Below are positions 8,959 through 17,067 of a DNA stretch of 64,000 nt, one piece after another. The notes under the pieces were generated by a model, which saw only the letters and a program-made list of their open reading frames with translations, ran no database searches and was not told the DNA's origin. Source of the stretch: Acidobacteriota bacterium. GTDB lineage: Bacteria > Acidobacteriota > Terriglobia > UBA7540. A program made the translations under genes and the position numbers. Where the stretch lies: contig CADDZJ010000001.1 of the NCBI GenBank assembly GCA_902812415.1, positions 1-64,000 of the forward strand. The letters run 5' to 3'. Within the stretch, counting starts at the first letter, position 1, and every line of letters begins with the position of its first letter.

Positions 8959-9913
8959 CGGTCAAACAATCCTCCGGTTTGGGGCTGGGGTCCTGTTCCG
9001 CCTGAGCGATGGCCGTTTCCAGTTCTAGCTCGATCGAGGCTCTGATTTTGGTCATCTCGCTCGGCTCAAGAACTTTCTCAGCCAGAAGCCTGGCCTCGTA
9101 GCGGGCGATCGGATCGCGTTCTTTCCAGGCCGCAACTTCTTCTGGTTTGCGATAATGACCCGGATCGCTGCGCGAGTGGCCGGCAAAGCGGTAAGTCTCA
9201 AGTTCAAGCAGCGTAGGGCCGTCGCCGGCCCGCGCCCGGCTGCCGGCCTTCACCATGGCCTGATAGACGACCTCGACATCATTGCCGTCCACCGTTTCCC
9301 CCGGAATGCCGTAGGCCGCCGCCCGCTCGCTCACGTGCTTGACCCGCATCACCTTTTCAACCGCCGTCGAGGCGGCGTACTTGTTGTTCTCGCACACAAA
9401 AACCACCGGCAGGTTCCAGATGGCCGCCATATTGACCGCTTCGTGGAAGACGCCGATGTTGGCGGCTCCCTCGCCGAAAAAGCAGGCGACAATATTCGGC
9501 TGCTTGAGATAACGAAACGCCAGGGCATAGCCTGCGGCCAGGGGAAGGCCTCCGCCGACGATGGCGATCGCAGGCAGCATTCCCGCGCCTGCATCGCCCA
9601 CGTGCATCGACCCGCCTTTCCCGCGGCAGCAGCCCGTTTCCTTGGCGAACAGTTCCGCCATCAGACTGCGCGCGGAAACGCCTCGCGCGATGGCATGCGA
9701 ATGCGGGCGGTGCGTGCTGGTGATCATATCCCCGGCATCCAGGGCCGAGCAGATGCCCACGGCGCTCGCCTCCTGGCCCTGCGACTGATGAATGGTTCCC
9801 GGCAAGCGTCCTTCCAGAAACAGAAAATAGACGCGTTCTTCAAACATGCGGCACAGCAGCATGCGGTGATACATTGCGAGCTTCTGTTCTGGGGTCAGTT
9901 TGGCTTCAGCCAT
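8942..9913 (-). CDS. 2-oxoacid dehydrogenase E1 component, alpha subunit
   Basis: A 323-residue thiamine-diphosphate-binding alpha subunit. The TPP motif starts at G147-E-G (GEGAANIGVFHEAVN) and ends in the ENNKYA segment around residue 177. The substrate-side motifs HRPHSHAIARG and GKGGSMH are also clear, as is the phosphorylation-loop-like YRFAGHSRSDPGHYR. ATG 9913 gives a 2-base gap after the E2 stop; a GTG at 9922 would add three residues and overlap E2. The short length (about 320 residues) resembles acetoin-dehydrogenase/small PDH type subunits more than branched-chain E1-alpha. No E3 gene is nearby, so lipoamide dehydrogenase must come from elsewhere. Confidence 0.94.
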   Translation of the reverse strand: MAEAKLTPEQKLAMYHRMLLCRMFEERVYFLFLEGRLPGTIHQSQGQEASAVGICSALDAGDMITSTHRPHSHAIARGVSARSLMAELFAKETGCCRGKGGSMHVGDAGAGMLPAIAIVGGGLPLAAGYALAFRYLKQPNIVACFFGEGAANIGVFHEAVNMAAIWNLPVVFVCENNKYAASTAVEKVMRVKHVSERAAAYGIPGETVDGNDVEVVYQAMVKAGSRARAGDGPTLLELETYRFAGHSRSDPGHYRKPEEVAAWKERDPIARYEARLLAEKVLEPSEMTKIRASIELELETAIAQAEQDPSPKPEDCLTDVFAS

Positions 9914-9915
9914 CG

Positions 9916-11079
9916 TTACCACGCCTTTAAGTGGGTTTGAAATCTTTCCAGGAATCTGGCCGCCGTAATGCCATCGATCACGCGATGATCGGCGGCGAGC
10001 GTGACTGTACAGATATCCTCCATCCTCAGTTGCCGGTTCCTGACGATCGCCTCTTCGCGCACCGCGCCAATGGCCAGGATGGCCGTGCAGCCCGGCGGAA
10101 TGAGCGCCGTAAAATGCTTCACGCCAAACATCCCTAAATTGGAAAGCGCCAGCGCGGGCGTCGCGCGCGGCGGCGGACTCACCGCCCGATTTTGCCGGAT
10201 ATCGCCGAGAACCCGCCGCATCGTTTGCAGGTGCTCCTCCCAGGACGAAAGCGAGGGATCAGGAATGGAGACTAATCGCAAGCCCGATTCAACCGCCGCC
10301 ACCAGGAGAATGTCCGCTGTGGTCTTCGCCTCGATCTGGCCGTCACGATAGTGAATATTCAACGCAGGGACATCCTTAAGTGCGAGCGATGCGGCGCGGA
10401 CGAGTATATCATTCACTGAAGCATGGAGTTCGGGGTGAGCCTCGTTCCAACGCGCGCGCCATCGAAGCATCTCTGGGACTTCCGCATCCACCGTGACATA
10501 AAAGTGAGGAATCTCGGCGGCGCTTTTCGCCGTGATCGCGGCCATCGGGGATGTTGGCGTCAATGTTTGTCGCTTTTGCCCGGCCTTTTCGACATCGCGT
10601 CGGGTGATCAATCCATCCGGGCCGCTGCCGGTCAAGCGGCGCCAATCAATCCCTGACTCGCGGGCACGATTCCGGGCCGCCGGAGTCGCTGCGGGATGCT
10701 GGGCGGCCTCTGGAGGGGGAAGGGAAGAGGTTCGGGAACCGGAAGCGAGTTGTTCAGAAGCCGATGCCTGAGCCAAAGGCGCGTCAGATTCCGCCGCCGG
10801 TTTCATTTCCGCCGGGGTTGCGCCGTCGTAAGCTTCTTCAGGCTCGTCCGTCAGGATGGCGATGGGCGTCATGGCGCTCGCCATCTCGCCTTCATTCACC
10901 AGGAGCGCGCGCAGATAGCCGGCCTTATAGGATTCCACCTCCATAGTGACCTTGTCCGTCTCAACTTCCAGGAGAGGATCGCCCTGGGCGATCTGATCGC
11001 CCGGCTTTTTGAGCCAGCGCATAATCTTCCCCTCAGCCGCTGTCTGGCCCAGGTCCGGCATGATGATTCGATGCTTCAT
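9916..11079 (-). CDS. 2-oxoacid dehydrogenase E2 component (dihydrolipoyl acyltransferase)
   Basis: A 387-residue E2 with three domains in order: one lipoyl domain (residues 1-78, ETDKVTMEVES with lipoyl Lys43), an Ala/Pro/Ser/Glu-rich linker, a peripheral-subunit-binding domain (about 133-168, AARNRARESGIDWRRLTGSG) and the catalytic domain ending in DHRVIDGITAARFLERF, with His365 and Asp369 of the HxxxDG motif. It transfers the acyl group from lipoyl to CoA. The start overlaps the GH38 stop as ATGA, so translation is coupled. A single lipoyl domain and the small size agree with the small E1 subunits downstream. Confidence 0.94.
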   Translation of the reverse strand: MKHRIIMPDLGQTAAEGKIMRWLKKPGDQIAQGDPLLEVETDKVTMEVESYKAGYLRALLVNEGEMASAMTPIAILTDEPEEAYDGATPAEMKPAAESDAPLAQASASEQLASGSRTSSLPPPEAAQHPAATPAARNRARESGIDWRRLTGSGPDGLITRRDVEKAGQKRQTLTPTSPMAAITAKSAAEIPHFYVTVDAEVPEMLRWRARWNEAHPELHASVNDILVRAASLALKDVPALNIHYRDGQIEAKTTADILLVAAVESGLRLVSIPDPSLSSWEEHLQTMRRVLGDIRQNRAVSPPPRATPALALSNLGMFGVKHFTALIPPGCTAILAIGAVREEAIVRNRQLRMEDICTVTLAADHRVIDGITAARFLERFQTHLKAW

Positions 11080-13811
11080 CGCAGCGCTAACTTGAACGTC
11101 TTGATCTCGTAAGGCCCAAGGTTAAAGGTCAGCGTGTTCCCTTCAAGCGCGACCTGGCGAATAGGTTCTTCCAGAAGGTTCACTTCCGATGCCCGAAGCG
11201 CGCCCGGCTGAAATCGGATCGTGGCGCCTTCGGTTTTTTGGCCGTTAGCCTCGTAAACCCGAATCACCGCGCTTCCATCCGCGCCAGGCTTCAAGGCACT
11301 CAACACGACGTTCGCCGGAGAAATTTCCGCCAACCCCCATTGTTTTGGCAGCCTTCCGCCGTGACTTGGGACGACCCGCACGATAAGCGGATTATTGAAT
11401 TCCAATCCTGTCTGGTAGATGCGCGCTGCGCGCCAATCGCCGGAATGGGGCACAAGCGCATAATCGAAGGTGCGTTGAACTCCCAGCTCCAGCCCCAGAT
11501 CAGAAGAAGTCCCTGGCTCATAGCCGCCGACAAATGGATAAGCGGTGATGCTGGAGGAGCGCATCAGCGAGAGCAGCAGGGCGCCGCGCGCGACGTTATT
11601 CCCCGGCAGCCCCCGGTTGAGCAGGGCCACACCGCGCCCGCCGCCGCTCCAATCAATCCAATTCTGCGCCGGAAATTCCTGCTCCACAGGCCGCTCGATG
11701 CCGCCGAAGGGAATTTCATCAAACCGCTTGCCGTCCTGGATCGAGGTCGGAAACAGCGCCCGATAACGGACGAACTTATCCTGATTGACCAGACGAGTTT
11801 GAATGTCGATGCGGCGGATGCCAGGATAAAGCCGCACGGTGGTCGAAAAATCGCCCGATCCGAAGGGATGCGAGATGTGGAATTCAGAAAAAACCGGCCC
11901 GTTCTCAATTGCGCCGTTGCCGCCCACCCATTCATTGCTGAAATGCGCGCGGTCGGGAATGGGCAAGCCCTGCTTGCGGGTCATGGCGGTGAGCCGGCCG
12001 CCGTTCAGCGTCCCATAAAGCTCCCAGAAATCGCCTCCGTCCTGCTCTTCCGCCACAACGTTGGCGGGTTGGCTGCCCAGAGCTTCCCAATCGCCAGCGC
12101 TCGATTTCACCAGAAGCTTCGTCATGGCGCCGGTCCAGAGATCGAACGTAACGCGGTAGTATTCGTTCTCCATGGACCCGATGTCCTCGCGCATGGTTGA
12201 AACCGATTGCAAGTGGGGAGGAGGCGCTGTCTGCCCAGCGCTCGCTTCGGCGCCGCCGCGCTTCGGCGCGACTTCATAAACGGAATAGCCCAGCGCCGGC
12301 ACGTCACGCGCAATGAAGGCAATCCGAGTGTCCTCGATTCCTCCATCGGGATAGCGGGTGGTTTCCATCAGTTGGGCGGTGACCGCGCGCCCGGAAGGAT
12401 CGAAGAGTCGAATCGAAGTTATTCCCGGCGCTGAAAAGCCAATCCTAGCCGTCGCGATATCCGTTCGCGGCCAGCCCAGACTGTTAAAGACCATGATGGG
12501 AATCCCTTCGAGAGTTTCTGAGCCTGAGACGCGCGTATCAATCTGGGAAGCCAGCGCGTCAAGGTTCTGCTCAATCATGGCGTCGCCCAAGGCCTTGGAG
12601 AAGTCATCGCCGCGCAGGGTGTCCTTGTAGACCTTATCCACCATGTCGCCGGAAATCAGATCGTGCGCCTCGTTGAACAAGACCGGCTCCCAGGCGCGGG
12701 TCAGATCGCGGTCGTGAGGAGAAATTCCGAGCCAGGCATCCAGCGCGCTGAGTTTTTCAGCAGTGGTCAGAATGCACTCGAGATTCCGGAGCCGTTCCTT
12801 CAGCTCGATGCGGCTGCTATAAACGCCTTGAAAGACCGGGTTCAGCTCGCCGCTGATCACCGGCTGATGAGGCCGCCGGGCCACGATGGACTCATAATCG
12901 GTGGGCACGCCGAAGCGGATCGTAAACGGCTGGCCGCTCTTCTGATCAAACTCGCGCACCATGACGGGCAGGATTTCCTCAGGATTAATCACGTCGGCCC
13001 CCGCCAGCGCCACGCGATTCGGCCAGGGCGAAGAACGGCCCAGCGCCTCCCACACGCTGCGCGCATAAGAACTGAACCGAACCAGGTCTCGCGGGGAAGG
13101 GTAGAACAACCCATAGCCGAGAGGCAGCCAGAAAGCCGGGATTTGCGAGCCATCAATGCCGCGCCAGAGAAACTCCGAAGGCGTGTGGTCGCCGGGAACG
13201 CCGCGCTGGAACCAGTACGCTGTATATCCGGCCAGCTTCAGCAGTTGCGGCATCTGGGCGTGATGCCCGAAGGTGTCGAGCGCCCAGCCGACCGTCACAT
13301 CCACGCCTAATTCCCGCTGGTAGTATCCCTTGCCGTACAACACCTGCCGCACCCAGGACTCGCCGCTGGGCATATTGACATCCAGCATCACGTCGTTTGC
13401 GCCCACGATTTCGAGCCGGCCTTCTCGGACAAACTTCTTGAACTCCGGGGCGGCCTCGGGATAGCGCTCAAGAAACGGCTTCACATAAGCCGCCTGGTCG
13501 AGCACGAAACGATAGTTGGGATTGTTTCTCAAAAGGTTCAGGGCCGTCAGAATATGAGGCAGGCCCATTTCCAGATATTCTTCGCGCGTCTTGAAGACTG
13601 CGCCTTCCCAGTGGGTGTGAGGAATCATCCAGAGTGTGGGCCGGGACTGATCGGGGGCCACCGGAGAGGTTGCATCCGTCGACGGCTCTGCTGGATGGCG
13701 GGGACTGGCCGACGCCGCCGAACCCAAGACGGCGGCGCATAGCAAAGCGCCACAGAAGAGAAAGCACGACCACGAAATTTTCGGCATGGATTCACTCTGG
13801 GGACTGGGCAT
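11076..13811 (-). CDS. Secreted glycoside hydrolase family 38 alpha-mannosidase-like
   Basis: A protein of up to 911 residues with a signal peptide (FLFCGALLCAAVLGSAASA). The GH38 catalytic domain begins at PHTHWEG (His65/His67 are zinc ligands) and holds the nucleophile Asp179 in GWALDTFGHHAQMPQLLKLA. The middle three-helix region and large C-terminal beta domains are present. A second Met (13787, MPKISWSC) is just as likely the start and gives the better signal peptide. GH38 enzymes remove alpha-mannosyl residues, so the product should be D-mannose. The gene lies 26-50 bases after the isomerase and overlaps E2 by four bases, inside one operon, linking sugar release with its use. Confidence 0.92.
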   Translation of the reverse strand: MPSPQSESMPKISWSCFLFCGALLCAAVLGSAASASPRHPAEPSTDATSPVAPDQSRPTLWMIPHTHWEGAVFKTREEYLEMGLPHILTALNLLRNNPNYRFVLDQAAYVKPFLERYPEAAPEFKKFVREGRLEIVGANDVMLDVNMPSGESWVRQVLYGKGYYQRELGVDVTVGWALDTFGHHAQMPQLLKLAGYTAYWFQRGVPGDHTPSEFLWRGIDGSQIPAFWLPLGYGLFYPSPRDLVRFSSYARSVWEALGRSSPWPNRVALAGADVINPEEILPVMVREFDQKSGQPFTIRFGVPTDYESIVARRPHQPVISGELNPVFQGVYSSRIELKERLRNLECILTTAEKLSALDAWLGISPHDRDLTRAWEPVLFNEAHDLISGDMVDKVYKDTLRGDDFSKALGDAMIEQNLDALASQIDTRVSGSETLEGIPIMVFNSLGWPRTDIATARIGFSAPGITSIRLFDPSGRAVTAQLMETTRYPDGGIEDTRIAFIARDVPALGYSVYEVAPKRGGAEASAGQTAPPPHLQSVSTMREDIGSMENEYYRVTFDLWTGAMTKLLVKSSAGDWEALGSQPANVVAEEQDGGDFWELYGTLNGGRLTAMTRKQGLPIPDRAHFSNEWVGGNGAIENGPVFSEFHISHPFGSGDFSTTVRLYPGIRRIDIQTRLVNQDKFVRYRALFPTSIQDGKRFDEIPFGGIERPVEQEFPAQNWIDWSGGGRGVALLNRGLPGNNVARGALLLSLMRSSSITAYPFVGGYEPGTSSDLGLELGVQRTFDYALVPHSGDWRAARIYQTGLEFNNPLIVRVVPSHGGRLPKQWGLAEISPANVVLSALKPGADGSAVIRVYEANGQKTEGATIRFQPGALRASEVNLLEEPIRQVALEGNTLTFNLGPYEIKTFKLALR

Positions 13812-13837
13812 GGGCGGTTAAATTGCGCCCAGCCCCC

Positions 13838-14386
13838 TCAGTTGTTTTGAACTTCAGGCGCCCGCCGGATGCGCGGGTCGGTAAACCGATCTTCGTCATC
13901 GGTACTGCGGGTCGAGAATTCGGACACAATGGCCCCTTCCGGCCCTGCTTGGAACCAGTGCGGCGTGTCCGGATGCAACGTATATTGTTCCCCCGGCTTG
14001 AGCACAACTTCGTGCCGGACCGTATAATAAGCTTCCGACCCGACAGGCGGCGCGCAGGCTGGACGGAGCGATGGCTCGCCTGGAATATAGAGATAAACCG
14101 TTCCCCAGCGGCATCGAAAGGTTTCCTCTTTCCCAAGCTTTGCTCCCACCGTCGGATGCCAGTGTTCCGGGCAGGTCTGATGCGGGAACATCACGATTTC
14201 CTTGGCACAGACCCGCTCGGTATTGACATAGGTGATGATCTCGAGGCCGGTCTTTTCCAGTTCATTCAATCCGAAATCCGCTACCTCCAGATGTTCGCGC
14301 TCATGCGGCGTCAGAACGATGCCAGCCCTTTTCAGCATCTCGGCGGCCCTCCCAATAGCCGCCTGGTATTGTTCGCGGGTAATCAT
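13838..14386 (-). CDS. D-lyxose isomerase family cupin protein
   Basis: A 182-residue cupin of the D-lyxose ketol-isomerase family, which interconverts D-lyxose/D-xylulose and in several members D-mannose/D-fructose. The metal-binding set is visible: H75-W-H77 (CPEHWHPTVG), a Glu at 87-88 in GKEETFRCRWG, and H143 in HPDTPHWFQAG. The family-typical VRHEVVLKPGEQYTL strand is also present. Its ATG overlaps the stop of the aldolase-like gene (ATGA). Position before a secreted alpha-mannosidase suggests mannose as the physiological substrate; this is inference. Length is slightly short at the C-terminus but includes the whole cupin core. Confidence 0.88.
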   Translation of the reverse strand: MITREQYQAAIGRAAEMLKRAGIVLTPHEREHLEVADFGLNELEKTGLEIITYVNTERVCAKEIVMFPHQTCPEHWHPTVGAKLGKEETFRCRWGTVYLYIPGEPSLRPACAPPVGSEAYYTVRHEVVLKPGEQYTLHPDTPHWFQAGPEGAIVSEFSTRSTDDEDRFTDPRIRRAPEVQNN

Positions 14387-15297
14387 TGGGCGCCCTCCTT
14401 GGAATCAGAAAACTTTCGGGCCTTCCCGGCTGAGTTGCTCGCGCGCAGAAGCTCGATCACCTTGCGTTTGACCGCCTCGCGGCCCGCCACCAGCGCATCT
14501 TCGGGACCGCCCATGCCCATGAAAGGGTGGGGATTCATCGGCTCGCGATAGAACGCCAGCTTCTTCTGGACGGCCCTGAGATACGCCTGCTTGAGAACAG
14601 TTCCAAAGTTGATCTTCCGAACGCCCAGCCGCAAAAAATGAGGCGCCAGCTTCAGGGGTATTCCTGTTCCCCCGTGCAGCACCAAGGGAAGGTCGGTAAC
14701 TTCATGGATTCGCGCCAGCGCGTCAAGCTGGATGGCGGCCTTGCCTCGGGTCAGGATATGAATATTGCCCACCGCTACGCCCAGCGCGTCAATACCTGTC
14801 TCTTTGGCGAAGCGCCGCGCCGCCTCTGGGTCCGTCACCGTCGCGTTTCCGTCCCGTCGCGCATGGGCCAATCTGCCCACCGCAGCCTCCACCGCCACCC
14901 CCGCGCCATGAGCGAGGCAAACCACCTTTTTGACCAGGCGGCGATAGGGCTCGATTTCCAGGCGTTCGTTATCCACCATCACCGCGTTAAATCCTGACTT
15001 AATCGCCTGATGGATCTGAGTGAAATCGTCGGTCTCATTCAGCAGAAACACCGCCGGCACCGGCGATTCCTTCAGCGTCTGTCCCAGCGCCGCATAGTAG
15101 GACAAATTCCCGGCTCGGTGCCGGTCGGCATGGCGCAGAAATCCGCCATTGAAGCCGGCAATAATCGGAGAGCGGGTTTCTTCCGCCGCCTCGATGACCG
15201 CTTCAAAAGATTCCAGATTCCACGCCTCACAATAACACGCAATATAGTCGCGTTCCTGCGCATCCTGCAAAAGCGTGGGTAACGAGATCAGGGACAT
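14383..15297 (-). CDS. Class II aldolase-like TIM barrel with altered active site
   Basis: A 304-residue relative of class II fructose/tagatose-bisphosphate aldolases (GatY/FBA type). The fold motifs are present: GVAVGNIH with His180, LVLHGGTGIPL with His208, VRKINFGTVLKQAY and SGFNAVMVDNE. However, the strand that normally reads L-D-H, carrying the catalytic Asp and a zinc-binding His, reads L86-N87-E88, and the V-E-A-E motif reads V-E137-A-A139. Thus two canonical catalytic/metal residues are replaced, while His180 and His208 remain. It may use another mechanism or substrate, or be non-aldolytic. It is the first gene of a seven-gene operon, about 70 bases from a predicted transcription start. 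Confidence 0.85.
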   Translation of the reverse strand: MSLISLPTLLQDAQERDYIACYCEAWNLESFEAVIEAAEETRSPIIAGFNGGFLRHADRHRAGNLSYYAALGQTLKESPVPAVFLLNETDDFTQIHQAIKSGFNAVMVDNERLEIEPYRRLVKKVVCLAHGAGVAVEAAVGRLAHARRDGNATVTDPEAARRFAKETGIDALGVAVGNIHILTRGKAAIQLDALARIHEVTDLPLVLHGGTGIPLKLAPHFLRLGVRKINFGTVLKQAYLRAVQKKLAFYREPMNPHPFMGMGGPEDALVAGREAVKRKVIELLRASNSAGKARKFSDSKEGAQ

Positions 15298-15366
15298 GGC
15301 AACTTCCGCGACGCCCGCCTTCCAAACATCGCGCTTGGCTTTTCGCGTTCGGCGAGTCGCAAACCG

Positions 15367-15376
15367 AATAAATGAA
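15367..15376. promoter_or_regulatory. Candidate RpiR operator half-site AATAAATGAA
   Basis: The decamer overlaps the predicted -10 and start point of the operon. The same decamer, inverted, overlaps the predicted -35 of the receptor gene at 16887-16896. The RpiR-type regulator gene lies between the two. Binding is inference only. Confidence 0.3.
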
Positions 15377-15403
15377 TTTACTTCAATATTCGTATTTATT
15401 CAA
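15375..15403 (-). promoter_or_regulatory. Predicted sigma-70-type promoter of the aldolase-PfkB operon
   Basis: Read on the minus strand, TTGAAT (15403-15398) and TAAATT (15380-15375) are separated by exactly 17 bases, each matching consensus at four of six positions. A start near 15368 would leave a leader of about 70 bases before ATG 15297. Confidence 0.4.
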
Positions 15404-15686
15404 TGAAATTTATTTATGCCATGGAATAAAATGCAGGGATTCTTCGCCGGTTTATCCTGAGCGTCATGCCGGGATCCCCCGCTCAGGATGAGGAGCGAAG
15501 GCCTCCGGATGTCATCCTTCCGACCGCATTCTCAGCCATCCGAAACATTTGCAAGATCGGGCGCTGTCATTCCCGCGCAAGCGGGAATCCAGCGACCCGG
15601 TCCCCGCCCTCGCGGGGGGCAGGCTTCGCCGGAAGAGTGACAGCCGGTGCGACTTTTTTATTCATGGGATAGGGCAAAGGCCCACG

Positions 15687-16664
15687 TTATGTCCGGGGGC
15701 GAGGGCGCGAAGGCCTGGCCGGATTCTTAAGATTTCCCGAGCCCGTCATGCGGCGTTGCAGCAGATGCTCTTCCGCGCGCCTCAGGTGAGCCAGCGCCCG
15801 GCGCTTGTGGCGGATTCCCAGTTCGACCAGCAAGGCGTCGGCAATCGCCAGTTGGGCGACGCGCGAAGCCAGCGGCGCCTGAAAGTATTTCACCTCGCTC
15901 GGCGCCCCATAGAGCTTGATCTCAGCCGCCTGCGCCAGCAGCGAATCGATGGAGTTGGTAATGCAAATGGTCCTGGCGCCCCGGCTGCGGGCAAGCCGCA
16001 GGCACTCGACCGTCTCGCGCGTATTGCCGGCCACCGAGATGCCGATGGCAACCTCGCCGCCTCGCATGTCCGCCGCCGCCGCGAGTTGCAGGTGCGAGTC
16101 GTATTCGGCGTGCGCCGGAAAGCCGATCAGCCGCAATCGGGCGCAAAGAGAATAAGCCACCGGATAGGAAAGGCCGGTGGCGAACAGGCTGATGCGCTGC
16201 GCCTTGCTCAGCGCTCGCACGGCGTTCCGCAAAGCGTCGGCCGAGTTGATGCGGAGGGTTTCCTGAAGCGCCCGGATATGCTCGCCAAACACCTTCTCGA
16301 GGGTGGTTGCCCCCGAGTGCTGGTTTTTGGCCTTGTCGCGCGCAACAAAGAAGGGCTCGGAAAGCTCCCGGGCCAGCGCCATTTTGAGGGCGGGGAGCCC
16401 CTTCAGCCCCAGGGATTTGCAGAACATCACGATGGAGCCGGGACTTACTCGAGCGCCTGCCGCAAGCTCTGAGATCGAGTGCGCGATAAAATCCTCCGGA
16501 TCCCGGATGATCGCTTCGGCAATCCGCCGCCGGGCTCTTTTGAGAGTCGGCAGGCGGCCCTGGAGAAAGGGGACGAGAGCCTTGGGAGGGGTCGGTTCGG
16601 AAATATGCCTCGCTCTTCGCGGGGCGCGGCGTCGTTTGGAGGATTGTTTCAAGAGATTCCTCAC
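15687..16664 (-). CDS. RpiR/MurR-family transcriptional regulator (HTH + SIS)
   Basis: A 325-residue regulator: a very basic N-terminal tail, an RpiR-type helix-turn-helix (about residues 35-105, IAEAIIRDPEDFIAHSISEL then GARVSPGSIVMFCKSLGLKG) and a SIS sugar-phosphate-binding domain (about 150-285, with VAIGISVAGNTRETVECLRL and ARTICITNS). Members sense phosphosugars and usually repress or activate adjacent sugar genes. It lies just upstream of the aldolase-to-PfkB operon on the same strand and divergent from a large receptor gene, so it likely controls both. The basic C-terminal tail (PARPSRPRPRT) is unusual. The sensed ligand may be a phosphosugar made by the operon's PfkB kinase. Confidence 0.92.
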   Translation of the reverse strand: MRNLLKQSSKRRRAPRRARHISEPTPPKALVPFLQGRLPTLKRARRRIAEAIIRDPEDFIAHSISELAAGARVSPGSIVMFCKSLGLKGLPALKMALARELSEPFFVARDKAKNQHSGATTLEKVFGEHIRALQETLRINSADALRNAVRALSKAQRISLFATGLSYPVAYSLCARLRLIGFPAHAEYDSHLQLAAAADMRGGEVAIGISVAGNTRETVECLRLARSRGARTICITNSIDSLLAQAAEIKLYGAPSEVKYFQAPLASRVAQLAIADALLVELGIRHKRRALAHLRRAEEHLLQRRMTGSGNLKNPARPSRPRPRT

Positions 16665-17067
16665 CGATAAAAGCGTCTATCTGCTGAATCGCTCAAGCGC
16701 TTCTGAGTATTGATGCGTATCAATCTATCACCTATCACGGCCTGCACGTGTCGTAAAATGGATGCTCTGCGCCGGATAGACTTTTAATCCGGCCAGATTC
16801 TCAGGTAGAAAAGTTTAAAGCAAATGATTTAGTATGTCTGATATTTTAAATTATTTTCAATTAAAATTTAATTTATTGAAACTCACTTCATTTATTGACT
16901 TTCTCGCTGAAACTATGTTACAAACCCAGATGCTCGCAGTGAAAAGCTCAATGCCGTCATTCAGAGTCTTTCGCTTGTCATCCTGAGCGCAAGCGAAGGA
17001 TCACCGAATTCAGATTACATTTTGATCGGGCGGAGAGCTGCCCCAAAAATGAGAAAGAGGAGGCCGT
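16665..17067. other. Divergent regulatory region between rpiR-type gene and receptor
   Basis: 403 bases with no gene. A strongly AT-rich stretch (16815-16895) contains an inverted repeat, TTCAAT at 16856-16861 against ATTGAA at 16875-16880 with a T/A-rich inside. A dispersed TCATCCTGAGCG repeat lies at 16979-17003. The region should carry promoters for both flanking genes. Confidence 0.6.
16887..16923 (+). promoter_or_regulatory. Predicted receptor promoter with overlapping operator-like decamer
   Basis: TTGACT (16895-16900) and TTACAA (16918-16923) are 17 bases apart and point to the receptor at 17068. TTCATTTATT (16887-16896), the inverse of the decamer at 15367, overlaps the -35 element. 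Confidence 0.35.

Larger units (their letters stand above)
15298..15686. other. Intergenic region: operon promoter plus short repeats
   Basis: 389 bases with no gene. The AT-rich part (15365-15430) holds the predicted promoter of the minus-strand operon. From about 15440 on there are dispersed soil-bacterial repeats: TCATTCCCGCGCAAGCGGGA at 15567 (a hairpin) followed by CCCGC/GCGGG. These may end the upstream regulator transcript. Confidence 0.6.

Noticed and set aside
15567-15620. TCATTCCCGCGCAAGCGGGA and following CCCGC/GCGGG as an intrinsic terminator
   Set aside because: It is a dispersed repeat also seen near 20750, and no T tract follows. I list it only as a repeat in the spacer.
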